The notes beneath the pieces are model-generated. The model made no database searches. It was not told where the DNA came from and saw only the letters and a list, made by a program, of their open reading frames with translations. A program made the translations under genes and the position numbers. A DNA stretch of 63,193 bases from Hyphomicrobium sp. (lineage in GTDB: Bacteria; Pseudomonadota; Alphaproteobacteria; Rhizobiales; Hyphomicrobiaceae), in NCBI GenBank assembly GCA_022843145.1, contig JALHOF010000022.1, positions 1 to 63,193 on the forward strand, read 5' to 3'. Every line of letters starts with the position of its first letter. The first letter of the stretch is position 1. Of this stretch, positions 17,427-27,942 are shown in pieces.

Positions 17427-20400
17427 TCAGTAGGCTTCCATCGGGCGAACACTGGTGCCGGGAACGGCCTTGTCCGATGCGGCCTCGTGAGCTTGCGCAA
17501 CGAGGCGTTCCAAGGGCTTACGGCCGTAGCGGAGGAAGAGGAGCGGGGTCAGTGCGGTGTCGAGAAGCGTCGCACTGATCAGGCCGCCGAAGATGGTGAT
17601 CGCGACAGGGCTCAGGACTTCCTTTCCGGGAGCATCTGCCCCAATCATCAGCGGCACGAGCGCGATACCGGCGGATAGTGCCGTCATGAGAACCGGTGTC
17701 AGGCGGTCCAGGCTGCCGCGCACGACGAGATCGGGCCCGAACGGCATCCGCTCGTGGATCGCGAGATTGATGTAGTGGCTGATCTTGAGGATGCCGTTGC
17801 GCGCCGCGATGCCGGTCAGCGTGATGAAGCCGATCATGCTGGCGACGGACAGCGGCTGTCCGGCCCACCACAGCGCGATCACCGAGCCGATCAGCGCCAG
17901 CGGCACGCTGCCCATGATGATGAGCGCGAACAGCACCGAGCGGTACCGGCTGTACAGAATTGCGAAGATCATCGCGAGCGAGATCACCGACAGGCCGGCG
18001 ATGGTGCGCATCGATTCCTCCTGGGCCTGGAACGTGCCTTCGAGGCTCGTGAAGAAGCCGGTGGGGAGCTTCGCGGCGGCAAGCTCGCGGCGGATGTCGG
18101 CGATGATCGCGGCCATGTCGCGCTCGCCGTCGGAGTTCGCGAGGACGACGATCCTCCGCTTGGTGTTCTCGCGCAGGATCTGGTTTGGACCGTCGGTCTC
18201 CTTGACATCGGCAACCTGGCGCAAGGGAATCCAGCCGACCGGTGTCTCGATCAGCAGGTCCGAGAGGCCCTGCGTCGTGCGTATCCTGTCAGGCAGACGG
18301 ACAACGAGATCGAAGCGCTTGCTGCCGTCTATAAGGCGCGAAACGAGCCTCCCGTTGGACAGCCTTTCCAGCTCCTCGGTGATCTTGGCGGGTTGCAGGC
18401 CGTAGAGCGCGGCCTTCTTGTAGTTGACCGTGATCTCCAGCTGCGGAATGCGCACCTGGCGCTCGACCTGCAAATCCACAACGCCCGGAATCTTCGACAA
18501 ACGCAGGCGCAGATCCTCGGCAAGGCCGCGCAGTGTATCGAGATCCTCACCGAAGATCTTGACGGCGATCTGGGCGCGCACGCCCGACAGCATGTGGTCG
18601 AGCCGGTGCGAGATGGGCTGACCGATGTTGGTGGCTGCGGGCAGGACCGACAACCGGCTACGGATTTCGTTGATGATCTCGTTCTTCGTCCGACCCGAAG
18701 GCTTGAGATCAACCTCGATCTCGGATGAGTGAACGCCCTCGGCATGCTCGTCCAATTCGGCGCGGCCGGTGCGGCGGGCAACGAGCTTGGCCTCTGGTAC
18801 CTCCATGATCAGGCGTTCGGCAATCAGCCCAACGCGATGGCTTTCAGCCAGGGAGATGCCCGGCTGAAAGAGCGTATTGATTGTCAACGTGCCTTCGTTG
18901 AACGGCGGCAGGAAGGCGCGCGGAAGTGCGATGGCGGCGGCAATCGCTGCGAGCACTCCCGCTGTGGCTCCAATCATCAGTGTGCGCGGATGCGCAAACG
19001 ACCATGCGAGTAGCGCGCGATTGCCCCGCTTCAGATTGCGAACGAGCCACCCCTCGTGCTCGTTGAGCCGCTTGAGGCTCGGGAGCAGGTAATAGGCCAT
19101 CACAGGTGTCAACGTGATCGAGACGACGAGACTGGCGAGGATGGAAATGATGTAAGCCTGCCCCAGCGGCGCGAACAGCCGGCCTTCGATGCCGGATAGA
19201 GAGAACAACGGTACGAAGACAAGCACGATGATCAACGTCGCGTAGACGATACCCGAGCGGACCTCCTGGCTGGCGCCGACCACCACGTTGAATGTCGAGC
19301 GTGGATTGCCCTGCTCGCGGTTCTCGCGTAGCCGACGGAAGATGTTCTCCACGTCGACCACCGCGTCATCGACCAACTCACCGATGGCGATGGCCAGTCC
19401 GCCAAGTGTCATCGTGTTGATCGACAGACCGAGGACGTAGAAGACGATTGCCGTTATCAGGATAGAAACAGGAATCGCCGTCAGCGAGATGAACGTGGTG
19501 CGGACGTTGAGCAGGAACAGGAAGAGGACGATCGCAACGACGGCGACAGCTTCCACCAGCACAGTCTTGACGTTGCCGATGGAGGTTTCGATGAAGTTGG
19601 CCTGCCGGAAGACAATGTTGTCGATCTTGATGCCCTTCGGCATCGTCGCGTTCAGCTCGGCAAGGGCGCGCTCGACTTCCGCCGACAACTTCACCGTGTC
19701 GATCGCTGGCTGCTTCTCGACCGAGACGATGACGGCGGGCTTGCCCATGAACCCCGCTTCGCCGCGCTTCAGGCGGGCGCCATAGCTCACCTCCGCGACC
19801 TGATGCAGATAGACCGAGCGTCCGCCCTCGGCGGTAATGACGACGTCGCGCAGATCCTCCAGCTTGAGTGTCCGCCCGATGTTGCGGATGAGGTACTCGC
19901 GGCTGTACTGGTCGGCAAAGCCACCACCGCTATTAGTGCCGAAGCGCTCGAGCGAGCGCTCCAACTGCTCGAGCGTGACACCGAGCGCGCGCATGGCGGG
20001 GGTATTTGGCGCAACGCGGAACTGCCTGACCTCGCCGCCGATCGGAATGACCTGGGCGACGCCAGGGATGGTCAACAGGCGCGGCCGGATCACGAAATCG
20101 GCGATCTCGCGCACCTCCATAGGATCCGCCGTCTCGGCCGTGACCGCGAACATCAGGATCTGCCCCATGATGGAGTTGATCGGACCCATCTGAGGCGTCA
20201 CGTTCGCGGGGAGTTGCTCCTTGACGAGACCCAGCCGCTCGGAGATCTGCTGGCGGTTGCGGAAGATGTCGGTTCCCCACTCGAACTCGACGTAGACGAT
20301 GGACAACCCGACACCCGAAACGGAGCGCACGCGCGAGACGCCGGGCAAGCCGTTCATCTGCGTTTCGATCGGGAATGAAACCAATTGCTCGACCTCGGTC

Positions 20401-20573
20401 GGCGCCAGTCCCTCCGCCTCGGTCATGATCGTGACGGTCGGCCGGTTCAGATCCGGGAACACGTCGACAGGCAGCCTCTGCAGTGTAAAGGCGCCATAGA
20501 GCACCATCACCGCCGCAAGTGCGAGCACGAGCAGACGATTGCGGAGCGAAGCTGTAACCAGAAATGTGAACAT
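17427..20573 (-). CDS. cusA: CusA/CzcA-type heavy-metal efflux RND pump
   Basis: The 1048-residue inner-membrane protein is of full family length. The N-terminus ([19 protein letters not shown], then [14 protein letters not shown]) is typical of heavy-metal RND pumps. TM4 contains the proton-relay motif in [19 protein letters not shown]. Late blocks [19 protein letters not shown] and [19 protein letters not shown] correspond to the second transmembrane bundle. It should export Cu(I)/Ag(I) from periplasm or cytosol using the proton gradient. The adaptor is encoded upstream in the same operon, but no outer-membrane channel (CusC/TolC type) is present, so one must be supplied from elsewhere. Confidence 0.92.
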   Translation of the reverse strand: MFTFLVTASLRNRLLVLALAAVMVLYGAFTLQRLPVDVFPDLNRPTVTIMTEAEGLAPTEVEQLVSFPIETQMNGLPGVSRVRSVSGVGLSIVYVEFEWGTDIFRNRQQISERLGLVKEQLPANVTPQMGPINSIMGQILMFAVTAETADPMEVREIADFVIRPRLLTIPGVAQVIPIGGEVRQFRVAPNTPAMRALGVTLEQLERSLERFGTNSGGGFADQYSREYLIRNIGRTLKLEDLRDVVITAEGGRSVYLHQVAEVSYGARLKRGEAGFMGKPAVIVSVEKQPAIDTVKLSAEVERALAELNATMPKGIKIDNIVFRQANFIETSIGNVKTVLVEAVAVVAIVLFLFLLNVRTTFISLTAIPVSILITAIVFYVLGLSINTMTLGGLAIAIGELVDDAVVDVENIFRRLRENREQGNPRSTFNVVVGASQEVRSGIVYATLIIVLVFVPLFSLSGIEGRLFAPLGQAYIISILASLVVSITLTPVMAYYLLPSLKRLNEHEGWLVRNLKRGNRALLAWSFAHPRTLMIGATAGVLAAIAAAIALPRAFLPPFNEGTLTINTLFQPGISLAESHRVGLIAERLIMEVPEAKLVARRTGRAELDEHAEGVHSSEIEVDLKPSGRTKNEIINEIRSRLSVLPAATNIGQPISHRLDHMLSGVRAQIAVKIFGEDLDTLRGLAEDLRLRLSKIPGVVDLQVERQVRIPQLEITVNYKKAALYGLQPAKITEELERLSNGRLVSRLIDGSKRFDLVVRLPDRIRTTQGLSDLLIETPVGWIPLRQVADVKETDGPNQILRENTKRRIVVLANSDGERDMAAIIADIRRELAAAKLPTGFFTSLEGTFQAQEESMRTIAGLSVISLAMIFAILYSRYRSVLFALIIMGSVPLALIGSVIALWWAGQPLSVASMIGFITLTGIAARNGILKISHYINLAIHERMPFGPDLVVRGSLDRLTPVLMTALSAGIALVPLMIGADAPGKEVLSPVAITIFGGLISATLLDTALTPLLFLRYGRKPLERLVAQAHEAASDKAVPGTSVRPMEAY

Positions 20574-20697
20574 AGCCGTCGCGTCGTCCTATTTCGGGAA
20601 TGCGCTGTGCTTCTGAGGGCTTTGGACTGGCACTGCTAAGGTCAGTTCCGTGGCTCCGACGCCGTGGTGGAACACGGCACCGGATATCTCACGAGCG

Positions 20698-21102
20698 TCA
20701 CAGCACGCCCTTCTTCTTGAGCCAGTCGCGCATCCACGTGATCTCGGTTTCTTGCGCCTTGATGATCTCTTCGGCCAGCTTCCGGACTTCGGAGTCTTTG
20801 CCGTACTGCAAGACGACCTTGGCCATGTCGACCGCACCGACATGGTGCGGAATCATGCCCTTAACGAAATCGACGTCCGCGTCGCCGCTGAACGACATCG
20901 TCATGTCCTTGTGCATCTTTGCGTTGACAGCCTCGAAGGCCTTTGCAGCCGGTGACGCAGCAGCGGACGTCGCCATGTTGTGCTCGCCTTGGCTCATCTT
21001 CGAATGATCCTGAGCGAACGTCATCGACCCGACTGCGAGGGTTGTTGCGCTCGCGATGGCGGCTCCGACGATTCGTGCAGCCCTGTAGTTCACGACGGCC
21101 AT
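20698..21102 (-). CDS. DUF305-family periplasmic protein
   Basis: The ATG at 21102 (MAVVNYRAARIVG) follows AAGGAGAAACAAC and is preferred to the ATG at 21123. A signal peptide ends near TMTFAQDH. The mature part has the DUF305 signature MIPHHVGAVDMAKVVLQYG, with two adjacent His residues, and a second Glu/Trp block, AQETEITWMRDWL. DUF305 proteins are helical bundles often encoded with copper-resistance genes and thought to bind metal through the His/Met residues. A His/Met-containing linker (HSKMSQGEHNM) follows the signal peptide. The gene sits between the adaptor and pump genes. Confidence 0.87.
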   Translation of the reverse strand: MAVVNYRAARIVGAAIASATTLAVGSMTFAQDHSKMSQGEHNMATSAAASPAAKAFEAVNAKMHKDMTMSFSGDADVDFVKGMIPHHVGAVDMAKVVLQYGKDSEVRKLAEEIIKAQETEITWMRDWLKKKGVL

Positions 21103-21136
21103 GTTGTTTCTCCTTGTGCTCATGGTGATGGGAGGG

Positions 21137-22822
21137 TCAGCGGATCTGGTTCAGCAGTTCGGCGCCTGTCGTGACCACACGCTTACCGGGCTCGATGCCA
21201 GCGACAATCAAAACGCGCTCTGCATCCAGCTGTTCAATGCGAACCTCTCGTGGCACGAAGCGCTCGGCGTTGCTGTGCTCGTAGACGATGCTCTGCCCAT
21301 TGGGGCCGCGCAAAACCGCCTCGCGCGGCAACGCAATGCCGGTACGGTCATTGGCGGTGGTCGCCAGTACCGTCATGAATTGGCCGGCGCGAAGACCGGC
21401 TGTGTCACTGCGAATGGCGAAATGAACCGGGACAGACTGGTTGCGATCGGCGAGACCGGTGCCGACGTAGGCCAACTCGATCGACTTTCCGCCGGCAAAG
21501 AGCCCCTGGGCCATTCCGTTGGTCGATTGCGGCTCGAAGCTCAGCGCTTCGACCCAGAGGCGGGCGGGATCGATGATCTGGAAAATGATCGAATTGGGCT
21601 CGGCCATCTGGCCTGCGACGGCGTTGGAGGCCGCGATTATCCCATCGACGGGAGCCATCAGCGGCTCCGGCTCCTTATTGGCGCGGGCCAGATTTGCACG
21701 TCGCTCGTGCAGTCCCTTCAGCTCCAGTTCTGCATCCTCGAGTTGGCCTCTTGCGATGACTTTCTCGATGGCACGCAGCCGTTCGAACTTACGGGACGCG
21801 ACAGAGATCTGCTGATCGAGTTCGCGCGCCTGCTGCTGCTGCGTCGTCAGATCGGCGGAACTGATTGGCGGATTGACATAGGCCAAGACGTCGCCAGTTT
21901 TGACAGGCGTGCCAAGTGGCTTGAAACCGCCGGGTGGAGGCAACAGCCGACCGCCCACTGCGGCTTGAACGAGTCCGCTGGCGTTGGGGTCAGGAATAAC
22001 GCGCCCCGGAAGTTCAATGGCACGGCGATGGGCGCGCTGCTCTGTGAAGATCGTGCGCAATCCCAGAATTCGCTGCGTCGGCTTCGGAACGAACAGCGCC
22101 CCATCCGGGAAGCGCTGAGAGACATCGCGCGCCGCGACGCCAGGGGAGGAAATCCCCGGTGCGGAATCGGCCAACACACCGGTTGGAGTTGCGAGCGGTA
22201 TGAGAGCCAGCAGGATCAGGCCGGCAGCCGCACGTCGCCGTCCGAGTACCAGGGCCGTTACTGCAACGCCTGCGATGAAGCCAAGTCCGAGCGATATCAG
22301 AAGTGACGTGCCGGGCTGTCCGACGCGCTGACCCAACTCCTGTGCAAAGGCCGGATCGATGCCCCACGATTGACGCGGGGTGGCTACGGCCTGCGGCTGC
22401 GTCGAGGGCGAGACCTTGAGTGTGGTGGTCAAGACATCGACAACACCGTTCGCCGGGATGGTGATGGCAAGATCGTGGCTGCCGGGCTTTGCCGCAAACG
22501 GAGCGACGACTGTGTAAAATCCTGCGCCCGCCGCGATCGGCTTCAGGATGCCGCCTGGACCATCGATCTCGATCTCGGCGCCATCGATCGGCTCGTTGCC
22601 GCGAAACGTGTCGAGATATATCTCGAGCTTGTCGCCGCGCGCGATGGCGACGAGTTCCAAGTCTGCGGACGATGCGTCGGCGCGCGGCGCGATCGTGCTC
22701 GATGTCGGTGGCGGCGGCGCGCCGTGGTCATGCCCCTCGTGGGCACGTGCCGACGCGGCACCGGCGACCATCGCCGCTGCCAAGAGCAACGACGTCGCGA
22801 ACCTGGTAGACGGCAACCACAT
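21137..22822 (-). CDS. cusB: CusB-type periplasmic adaptor of the RND efflux pump
   Basis: The 561-residue protein starts with a signal peptide, then a His-rich head (AHEGHDHGAPPPP) likely to bind metal. Residues about 50-160 form an extra beta domain, followed by a membrane helix near 175-200 (LLISLGLGFIAGVAVTAL) and a second hydrophobic segment. The HlyD-like adaptor begins at about 260 with the barrel-sandwich segment AAVGGRLLPPPGGFKPLG, a coiled-coil hairpin (QQQARELDQQISVASRKF) and the lipoyl return APVDGIIAASNAV. It is longer than CusB (about 400 residues) because of the N-terminal extension. It is the first gene of the operon and should link the pump to an outer-membrane channel. Confidence 0.9.
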   Translation of the reverse strand: MWLPSTRFATSLLLAAAMVAGAASARAHEGHDHGAPPPPTSSTIAPRADASSADLELVAIARGDKLEIYLDTFRGNEPIDGAEIEIDGPGGILKPIAAGAGFYTVVAPFAAKPGSHDLAITIPANGVVDVLTTTLKVSPSTQPQAVATPRQSWGIDPAFAQELGQRVGQPGTSLLISLGLGFIAGVAVTALVLGRRRAAAGLILLALIPLATPTGVLADSAPGISSPGVAARDVSQRFPDGALFVPKPTQRILGLRTIFTEQRAHRRAIELPGRVIPDPNASGLVQAAVGGRLLPPPGGFKPLGTPVKTGDVLAYVNPPISSADLTTQQQQARELDQQISVASRKFERLRAIEKVIARGQLEDAELELKGLHERRANLARANKEPEPLMAPVDGIIAASNAVAGQMAEPNSIIFQIIDPARLWVEALSFEPQSTNGMAQGLFAGGKSIELAYVGTGLADRNQSVPVHFAIRSDTAGLRAGQFMTVLATTANDRTGIALPREAVLRGPNGQSIVYEHSNAERFVPREVRIEQLDAERVLIVAGIEPGKRVVTTGAELLNQIR

Positions 22823-22893
22823 GGGGCCTCTCGTTCAAAACAACCGATCGAGAACGACCCTATCTCGTGCAGCGTGACTGCGCGTTTCGCGAC

Positions 22894-22910
22894 TGTAACA
22901 AATTGTTTCA
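22894..22910. promoter_or_regulatory. Candidate CusR-type box upstream of the pump operon
   Basis: TGTAACA and TGTTTCA are repeated directly with a 10-bp period. The same layout (TGTTTCA twice, 10-bp period) occurs at 25452-25468. OmpR-family regulators typically bind such one-turn direct repeats. The site is 72 bp upstream of the adaptor gene start. Confidence 0.5.
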
Positions 22911-22982
22911 GTCCGCGTCCGTGATGGGCACCGCCCGCGCGATGACCAGAATTCGCCTAGTGAAATAATTTGGAATGCTGCC

Positions 22983-22999
22983 GAAATAAGGGTGAAACA
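22983..22999. promoter_or_regulatory. Weaker half-box facing the small secreted-protein gene
   Basis: Read on the minus strand this is TGTTTCA-N3-TTATTTC; only the first half matches the repeat. It lies about 110 bp upstream of the 43-aa gene at 23108, which is divergent from the pump operon. Confidence 0.3.
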
Positions 23000-23107
23000 G
23001 CCATTTGCTATTGTGACTAGGCTTCGCAACTACCCGCCGTCTCACTTTAGCGGTGTGGCGCAGATCGCGGGAGCAAACAACAATCAAGCCAATATTGGAG
23101 GCTGATC

Positions 23108-23239
23108 ATGAGACGCATTATTGTTGGCATCCTTCTGGTCCTGTCACTCACCGGCGTTGCCACTGCGGCAAGTGCGGATCACTGCAAGAGATGGTCGGAC
23201 TGCTTCTTCGAGGATTTGCAGAAGAGCGGTGGTGGCTGA
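23108..23239 (+). CDS. 43-aa secreted small protein, divergent from pump operon
   Basis: Translation from ATG 23108, after TTGGAGGCTGATC, gives a signal peptide (MRRIIVGILLVLSLTGVAT, then AASA) and a mature peptide of about 20 residues that reads DHCKRWSDCFFEDLQKSGG. The His and two Cys residues could form a disulfide or a metal site. It is short enough to be missed by gene callers. It lies in the intergenic region that carries the putative CusR boxes, between the pump operon and the 3' end of the sensor kinase gene. No family is recognised. Confidence 0.6.
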   Translation: MRRIIVGILLVLSLTGVATAASADHCKRWSDCFFEDLQKSGGG

Positions 23240-23319
23240 GACCCCTAACGACGAAGCTTGCGGCACAGCGCACCGGCTGCATCGGCGATCCCGATTCAGC
23301 CGGACCGGCTATTGGATGC

Positions 23320-24630
23320 TTACGTCGCCGCTGGAAGCATGACCGTCACCGAAAGTCCGCCTTCGTCACGGTTCGCGAGACGCAATCGACCCCCGTTATT
23401 CTCGATATTGCTTTTTGCGATGGTAAGCCCCAGTCCGACGCCGCCGGTGGCGACGTTGCGAGACTCTTCGAGGCGCACGAAGGGCTCCAGAACCGCTTCG
23501 AGCTTATCAGCCGGGATACCGGGGCCATCGTCATCAATAGTGACAACGACATCACTGCCATCGTTGCGGATCCCGACCCGGACCCGCGTGCCATAGCGCA
23601 AGGCATTAGAAATGAGGTTGGAGAAGGCCCGCTTCATGCTGAACATCCGCGTGTTCACGACGAGATGAGCCGGCCCCTTCAGCTCGGCGTCATGCCCCAT
23701 ATCGCGGGCTTCGTTGACGATCGTATCAAGCAGAGCCACGAGGTCGATAGGGCGATGGGCTTCGTAGGGCTGGTCTCCCTTGAGGTACGAGAGCGTGGCC
23801 TCAACCATCTGCTCCATCTCGTCGATGTCAGTCGCCATGGCACGCTGCATAGCAGGGTCCGGTAGATCATCCAGCCGGAGGCGGAGTCGGGTCAGCGGCG
23901 TTCTCAAGTCATGCGAGACGGCTGCTAGCGCATGCGTTCGTCGCGTGATGAGATCGGCAATGCGCCGACTCATGTCGTTGAACGCGCGCGCGAGATGCCG
24001 CACCTCCAGCGGGCCGGCTTCAGGGACGGAGGACGCGGCGTCCTCGGGTGATAACAGGGTGACCGCTTCGGCGACCTCACGGATCGGCTTGGTCAGCCAG
24101 CGCGCCATGAGGAGTGACATGAGGACGACACCGAGCGCCATGAGGCTCGTCGAGAGCAGCGTGCCATGGCCTGAGGCATGCGCGTGGCTCGCCGCGAACA
24201 GGCTCACGTTTAGCCAGCTGTCGTCAGCCAACCGGAGCGAAAGCAGCGCGACGTGCGGGTCGGCGCTAGTGCCAATGACGACATCTTCGCTCTTCGTGTC
24301 CTCGGCGAGCCTCTTGATCTGCTCGCTGAGGCCGTTCCAGGCCTCGACGCCGGGACCGCCTGCAACGGCTCCCTTGTTCAGGTTCCAATGCGCCTCGATC
24401 GGTCCGCCGGACAGTTCGTGCGCCAGTGTTTCCCGCTGGTCGCGCGGTGCCAGCGCGACACTGCGCTTGATGGAAATCAGGCGCTCGGCAAGGCTCGACT
24501 CATGAGCGCGCGATAATTCCTGATCCAACGCCCTTTGGTACGTCCAGAGACTCAAAACGTGCACGAGCGTTATGCCGAGCAGCGAGACCAGGATCACACG
24601 GGCCACAACCGTATCAAGTGCTTGGATCAT
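23320..24630 (-). CDS. Sensor histidine kinase, EnvZ/CusS-like
   Basis: The 436-residue protein has an N-terminal membrane helix (VILVSLLGITLVHVLSLW), a periplasmic sensor of about 120 residues containing HASHAHASGHG-like His residues near the second helix (LMALGVVLMSLLMARWL), then a HAMP domain. The phospho-acceptor His lies in AAVSHDLRTPLTRLRLR at about residue 242. The ATPase domain shows N box FSNLISNALRYG, G1 DDDGPGIP and G2 GGVGLGLTIAKS. His residues in the sensor would fit copper detection. The start overlaps the response regulator stop by 4 bp (ATGA), so the two are co-translated. Confidence 0.92.
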   Translation of the reverse strand: MIQALDTVVARVILVSLLGITLVHVLSLWTYQRALDQELSRAHESSLAERLISIKRSVALAPRDQRETLAHELSGGPIEAHWNLNKGAVAGGPGVEAWNGLSEQIKRLAEDTKSEDVVIGTSADPHVALLSLRLADDSWLNVSLFAASHAHASGHGTLLSTSLMALGVVLMSLLMARWLTKPIREVAEAVTLLSPEDAASSVPEAGPLEVRHLARAFNDMSRRIADLITRRTHALAAVSHDLRTPLTRLRLRLDDLPDPAMQRAMATDIDEMEQMVEATLSYLKGDQPYEAHRPIDLVALLDTIVNEARDMGHDAELKGPAHLVVNTRMFSMKRAFSNLISNALRYGTRVRVGIRNDGSDVVVTIDDDGPGIPADKLEAVLEPFVRLEESRNVATGGVGLGLTIAKSNIENNGGRLRLANRDEGGLSVTVMLPAAT

Positions 24631-25388
24631 GCCCGGGTGACCGCCGGCACGAACATGTAGCCGGACCCTCGAATTGTCTTGATCATGGTTTGGCCATCGT
24701 CGTCGGAGCCGAGCTTCTTGCGCAGCCGGCTCACCTGGATATCGATGGCCCGGTCAAACCCGGTGGCCATCCGGTGCTTGGCGCTGTCCATCAACTGATC
24801 GCGAGTGAGGACACGCTGGGGCTGCTCGAGAAACGTCAACAGCAGGTCGTACTCTCCGGTTGAAAGGTCGACGGCGACGCCGTTGGGATCACTCAGCTCC
24901 CGGCGTCGCGTGTCGAGCGCCCAACCTTCGAACCGAAGCAAATAGCCGCCACCGTCGTGAGCCGCGCCCTGATGATTTCGCGTACGCCTCAGGACCGAAT
25001 TGATCCGGGCCAGAAGCTCGCGCGGGTTGAAGGGCTTTGCGATGTAGTCGTCGGCGCCGATCTCCAGCCCGACGATGCGGTCCGTCTCCGAGCCTCTGGC
25101 CGTCAGCATGATAATGGGGAGTGACGAGCGGGTGCGGATCTCCTTGCAGAGCTCGAGGCCATTGCCGCCCGGGAGCATGATGTCCAGCAGAATGAGGTCG
25201 ATGGAAGCCGTCTCAAGAACCTGACGCATCTCGCGGCCGTCGCGGGCCATGGTCACGCGATGACCGTGCTCGCGCAGGAATTTTCCTGCGAGTTGACGGA
25301 TCTGCGCATCGTCGTCGACGATCAGGATGTGCCCGTCGCTGCTTACGGGTGAGGCTTGTGAGCTGAGCTCGGGGTCTTTGGCTGTCAT
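24627..25388 (-). CDS. OmpR-family response regulator, CusR-like
   Basis: ATG at 25388 ([17 protein letters not shown]) is preferred; the longer frame to 25505 would overlap the putative operator. The receiver domain has acidic pocket ILIVDDDAQ, phospho-Asp in [10 protein letters not shown], Thr in MLTARG and Lys in YIAKPFN. The C-terminal winged helix is complete ([43 protein letters not shown]). It is expected to bind direct repeats upstream of the pump operon and its own/ATPase intergenic region and to activate copper efflux. Confidence 0.91.
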   Translation of the reverse strand: MTAKDPELSSQASPVSSDGHILIVDDDAQIRQLAGKFLREHGHRVTMARDGREMRQVLETASIDLILLDIMLPGGNGLELCKEIRTRSSLPIIMLTARGSETDRIVGLEIGADDYIAKPFNPRELLARINSVLRRTRNHQGAAHDGGGYLLRFEGWALDTRRRELSDPNGVAVDLSTGEYDLLLTFLEQPQRVLTRDQLMDSAKHRMATGFDRAIDIQVSRLRKKLGSDDDGQTMIKTIRGSGYMFVPAVTRA

Positions 25389-25451
25389 GGCTCGCAATCT
25401 GCTGTGGCGCGGGAAGCTTAGCCCAACATTCGTATCGTCCGGTAACGGCTC

Positions 25452-25468
25452 TGTTTCAAAGTGTTTCA
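25452..25468. promoter_or_regulatory. Candidate CusR-type box between regulator and CopA genes
   Basis: Two perfect TGTTTCA copies with a 10-bp period lie between the divergent response-regulator and P-type ATPase starts. Compare the TGTAACA/TGTTTCA pair at 22894-22910. This placement could serve both divergent promoters. Confidence 0.52.
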
Positions 25469-25569
25469 TTGCGCGGTTCCGGCTTGTCGCGATCTGCCCT
25501 GCCACTCATGTTCAGCGTCGCGCCAGCACCGCGAACTGCCCGAAATTTAGTTCAGGCAAAGGGGCCAAT

Positions 25570-27939
25570 ATGACCGTGAAGCAAAGCCACTCGCACCGGC
25601 CGGCGGGTCCGCACCACGACCACGTTCATGGTAGCCCCGATGCGGGCCAGCAGGTTGTGACCGATCCGGTTTGCGGTATGGACGTCGACCCGCACACGGC
25701 AAAGCACCAGCATACACAAGACGGGCTGCCCTACTACTTTTGCTCTGCCAAGTGTCGAGATAAGTTCATCGCGGAGCCCGCGAGATATCTGAAGCCGGAG
25801 ACAAAGCCATCGACTCCCGTTCCGGTCGGCACGATCTACACCTGCCCAATGCATCCGGAAATCCGACAGGTGGGCCCCGGCTCATGTCCCATCTGCGGCA
25901 TGGCGCTCGAGCCCGATGTCGTCTCGGCAGACAGCGTACCCAATCCGGAACTTGCCGATATGACGCGGCGGTTCTGGATCGGTCTCGCGCTCTCGGTCCC
26001 CGTGGTCGCCCTCGAGATGGGGGGACACATGACGGGGCTGCATCAATGGCTCGGGCAGCAGACTTCCAATTGGCTACAGCTTGTACTCGCGACGCCGGTC
26101 GTCTTGTGGGCGGGATGGCCGTTCTTCGAGCGCGGGTGGGCATCGATTCGAACGCGCAATCTAAATATGTTCACGTTGATCGCCATGGGCACGGGCGTGG
26201 CCTGGATCTACAGCTTGGCCGGCACGATCTGGCCGGGTCTGTTTCCGGCCGTGATGCGAGCCGGTGACGGATCGGTCTCGATCTATTTCGAAGCGGCGGC
26301 TGCCATCACTGTCCTCGTCCTGCTCGGGCAGGTCCTGGAGCTGCGGGCCCGGGAGCAGACCAGCGGCGCCATTCGGGCGCTACTCGATCTCTCACCCAAG
26401 ATGGCGCGGCGGATCAATCCGGATGGAAGCGACGAGGACGTGAGCCTTGAACATGTGGTGACGGGCGATCGTTTGAGAGTCCGCCCCGGTGAACGCGTGC
26501 CCGTGGACGGCGAGATCATCGACGGGCGCAGTGCCATCGACGAGTCAATGGTCACCGGCGAGTCCATGCCGGTCACGAAGTCGGTCGGTGAGATGGTCGT
26601 CGGCGGCACGATGAACCAGTCTGGCGGCTTCATCATGCGTGCCGACAAGGTCGGTCGCGACACGGTGCTGGCGCAGATCGTCCAGATGGTCGCCCAGGCG
26701 CAACGGAGTCGGGCCCCCATCCAGCGGCTCGCCGACCAGGTGTCCGCCTGGTTCGTTCCGCTGGTCATCGCGGTCGCGCTCGTTGCCTTTGCCACTTGGT
26801 TCGTCTGGGGACCGGAACCACGGCTCGCCTTCGGACTCATTGCTGCCGTTTCCGTGCTCATCATCGCCTGTCCTTGTGCGCTTGGGCTCGCGACACCGAT
26901 GTCCATCATGGTCGGCGTCGGACGCGGCGCGCAGTCCGGCGTGTTGATCAAGAGCGCCGAAGCGCTCGAGCGGATGGAGAAGATCGATACGCTCGTGGTC
27001 GACAAGACCGGCACGCTGACCGAGGGCAAGCCGAGCGTGGTCGCAATCAGGACCGTTCCCGGCATCGATGAAGCCGAGCTTCTCCGGCTGTCGGCAAGCC
27101 TGGAACGGTCGAGCGAGCATCCGCTGGCGGCAGCGATCGTGCGCGCCGCGAACGAGCGGGGCCTCTCGCTTGCGCAACCGGCGAGCTTCGAGCAGCCGAT
27201 CGGCAAAGGTGTCGTCGGCTCGGTCGACGGGCGTAGCCTCGTCATCGGCAATCAACGGATCATGAGCGAGGCCAGTATCGACACGGCGAGCCTCTCGTCA
27301 GCGGCCGATGAGCTGCGCCGAGAGGGCGCCACCGCGATCTTCGTGGCGCTTGACGGAAAGTCGGCCGGCATCATTGCCATCGCCGATCCGATCAAGGCGA
27401 CGACACCGGCGGCAATTGCCGCCTTGCAGTCGGCGGGCATCCGCGTGGTCATGCTGACTGGTGACAACCAGACGACCGCCAGGGCTGTCGCCGGCAAGCT
27501 CGGCATTACCGAGGTCGAGGCCGAAGTACTACCCGAGGACAAGAGCAAGATCGTCGAGCGGTTCCGGGCTCAGGGGCGGGTCGTCGCAATGGCTGGCGAC
27601 GGTGTCAACGATGCTCCAGCCTTGGCCGCAGCCGATGTCGGTATTGCCATGGGCACGGGAACCGATGTCGCCATGGAAAGCTCCGGCGTGACGTTGCTCA
27701 AGGGCGACCTCAATGGCATCATTCGAGCACGGACCCTGTCGGCGGCGACGATGTCGAACATCCGCCAGAACCTGTTCTTCGCGTTCATCTACAATGCCGC
27801 AGGTGTGCCGATTGCGGCGGGCGTGCTCTATCCCTTCCTCGGCATCCTGCTGTCACCGATCATCGCTGCTGCTGCGATGGCACTCTCTTCCGTAAGTGTC
27901 ATCGGCAATGCGCTGCGGCTCAACTATGTGAGGCTGTAG
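25570..27939 (+). CDS. copA: Copper-translocating P1B-type ATPase with YHS and heavy-metal-binding heads
   Basis: ATG at 25570 ([21 protein letters not shown]) is chosen; the frame is open further upstream but would overlap the regulator gene. The 789-residue protein has a His-rich tail, a YHS domain ([21 protein letters not shown]) and a [19 protein letters not shown] metal-binding domain instead of classical HMA domains. Transport motifs are complete: phosphatase TGES, ion-binding [10 protein letters not shown], phosphorylation [10 protein letters not shown]1B-specific SEHPLAAAI and hinge [10 protein letters not shown]. It pumps Cu(I) from cytosol to periplasm. It is divergent from the two-component system and 3 bp upstream of the next gene. 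Confidence 0.94.
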   Translation: MTVKQSHSHRPAGPHHDHVHGSPDAGQQVVTDPVCGMDVDPHTAKHQHTQDGLPYYFCSAKCRDKFIAEPARYLKPETKPSTPVPVGTIYTCPMHPEIRQVGPGSCPICGMALEPDVVSADSVPNPELADMTRRFWIGLALSVPVVALEMGGHMTGLHQWLGQQTSNWLQLVLATPVVLWAGWPFFERGWASIRTRNLNMFTLIAMGTGVAWIYSLAGTIWPGLFPAVMRAGDGSVSIYFEAAAAITVLVLLGQVLELRAREQTSGAIRALLDLSPKMARRINPDGSDEDVSLEHVVTGDRLRVRPGERVPVDGEIIDGRSAIDESMVTGESMPVTKSVGEMVVGGTMNQSGGFIMRADKVGRDTVLAQIVQMVAQAQRSRAPIQRLADQVSAWFVPLVIAVALVAFATWFVWGPEPRLAFGLIAAVSVLIIACPCALGLATPMSIMVGVGRGAQSGVLIKSAEALERMEKIDTLVVDKTGTLTEGKPSVVAIRTVPGIDEAELLRLSASLERSSEHPLAAAIVRAANERGLSLAQPASFEQPIGKGVVGSVDGRSLVIGNQRIMSEASIDTASLSSAADELRREGATAIFVALDGKSAGIIAIADPIKATTPAAIAALQSAGIRVVMLTGDNQTTARAVAGKLGITEVEAEVLPEDKSKIVERFRAQGRVVAMAGDGVNDAPALAAADVGIAMGTGTDVAMESSGVTLLKGDLNGIIRARTLSAATMSNIRQNLFFAFIYNAAGVPIAAGVLYPFLGILLSPIIAAAAMALSSVSVIGNALRLNYVRL

Positions 27940-27942
27940 GCG

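Noticed and set aside
21101-22306. Plus-strand 401-codon frame opposite the adaptor gene
   Set aside because: No family features; the minus strand encodes a clear CusB-type protein with overlapping operon structure.
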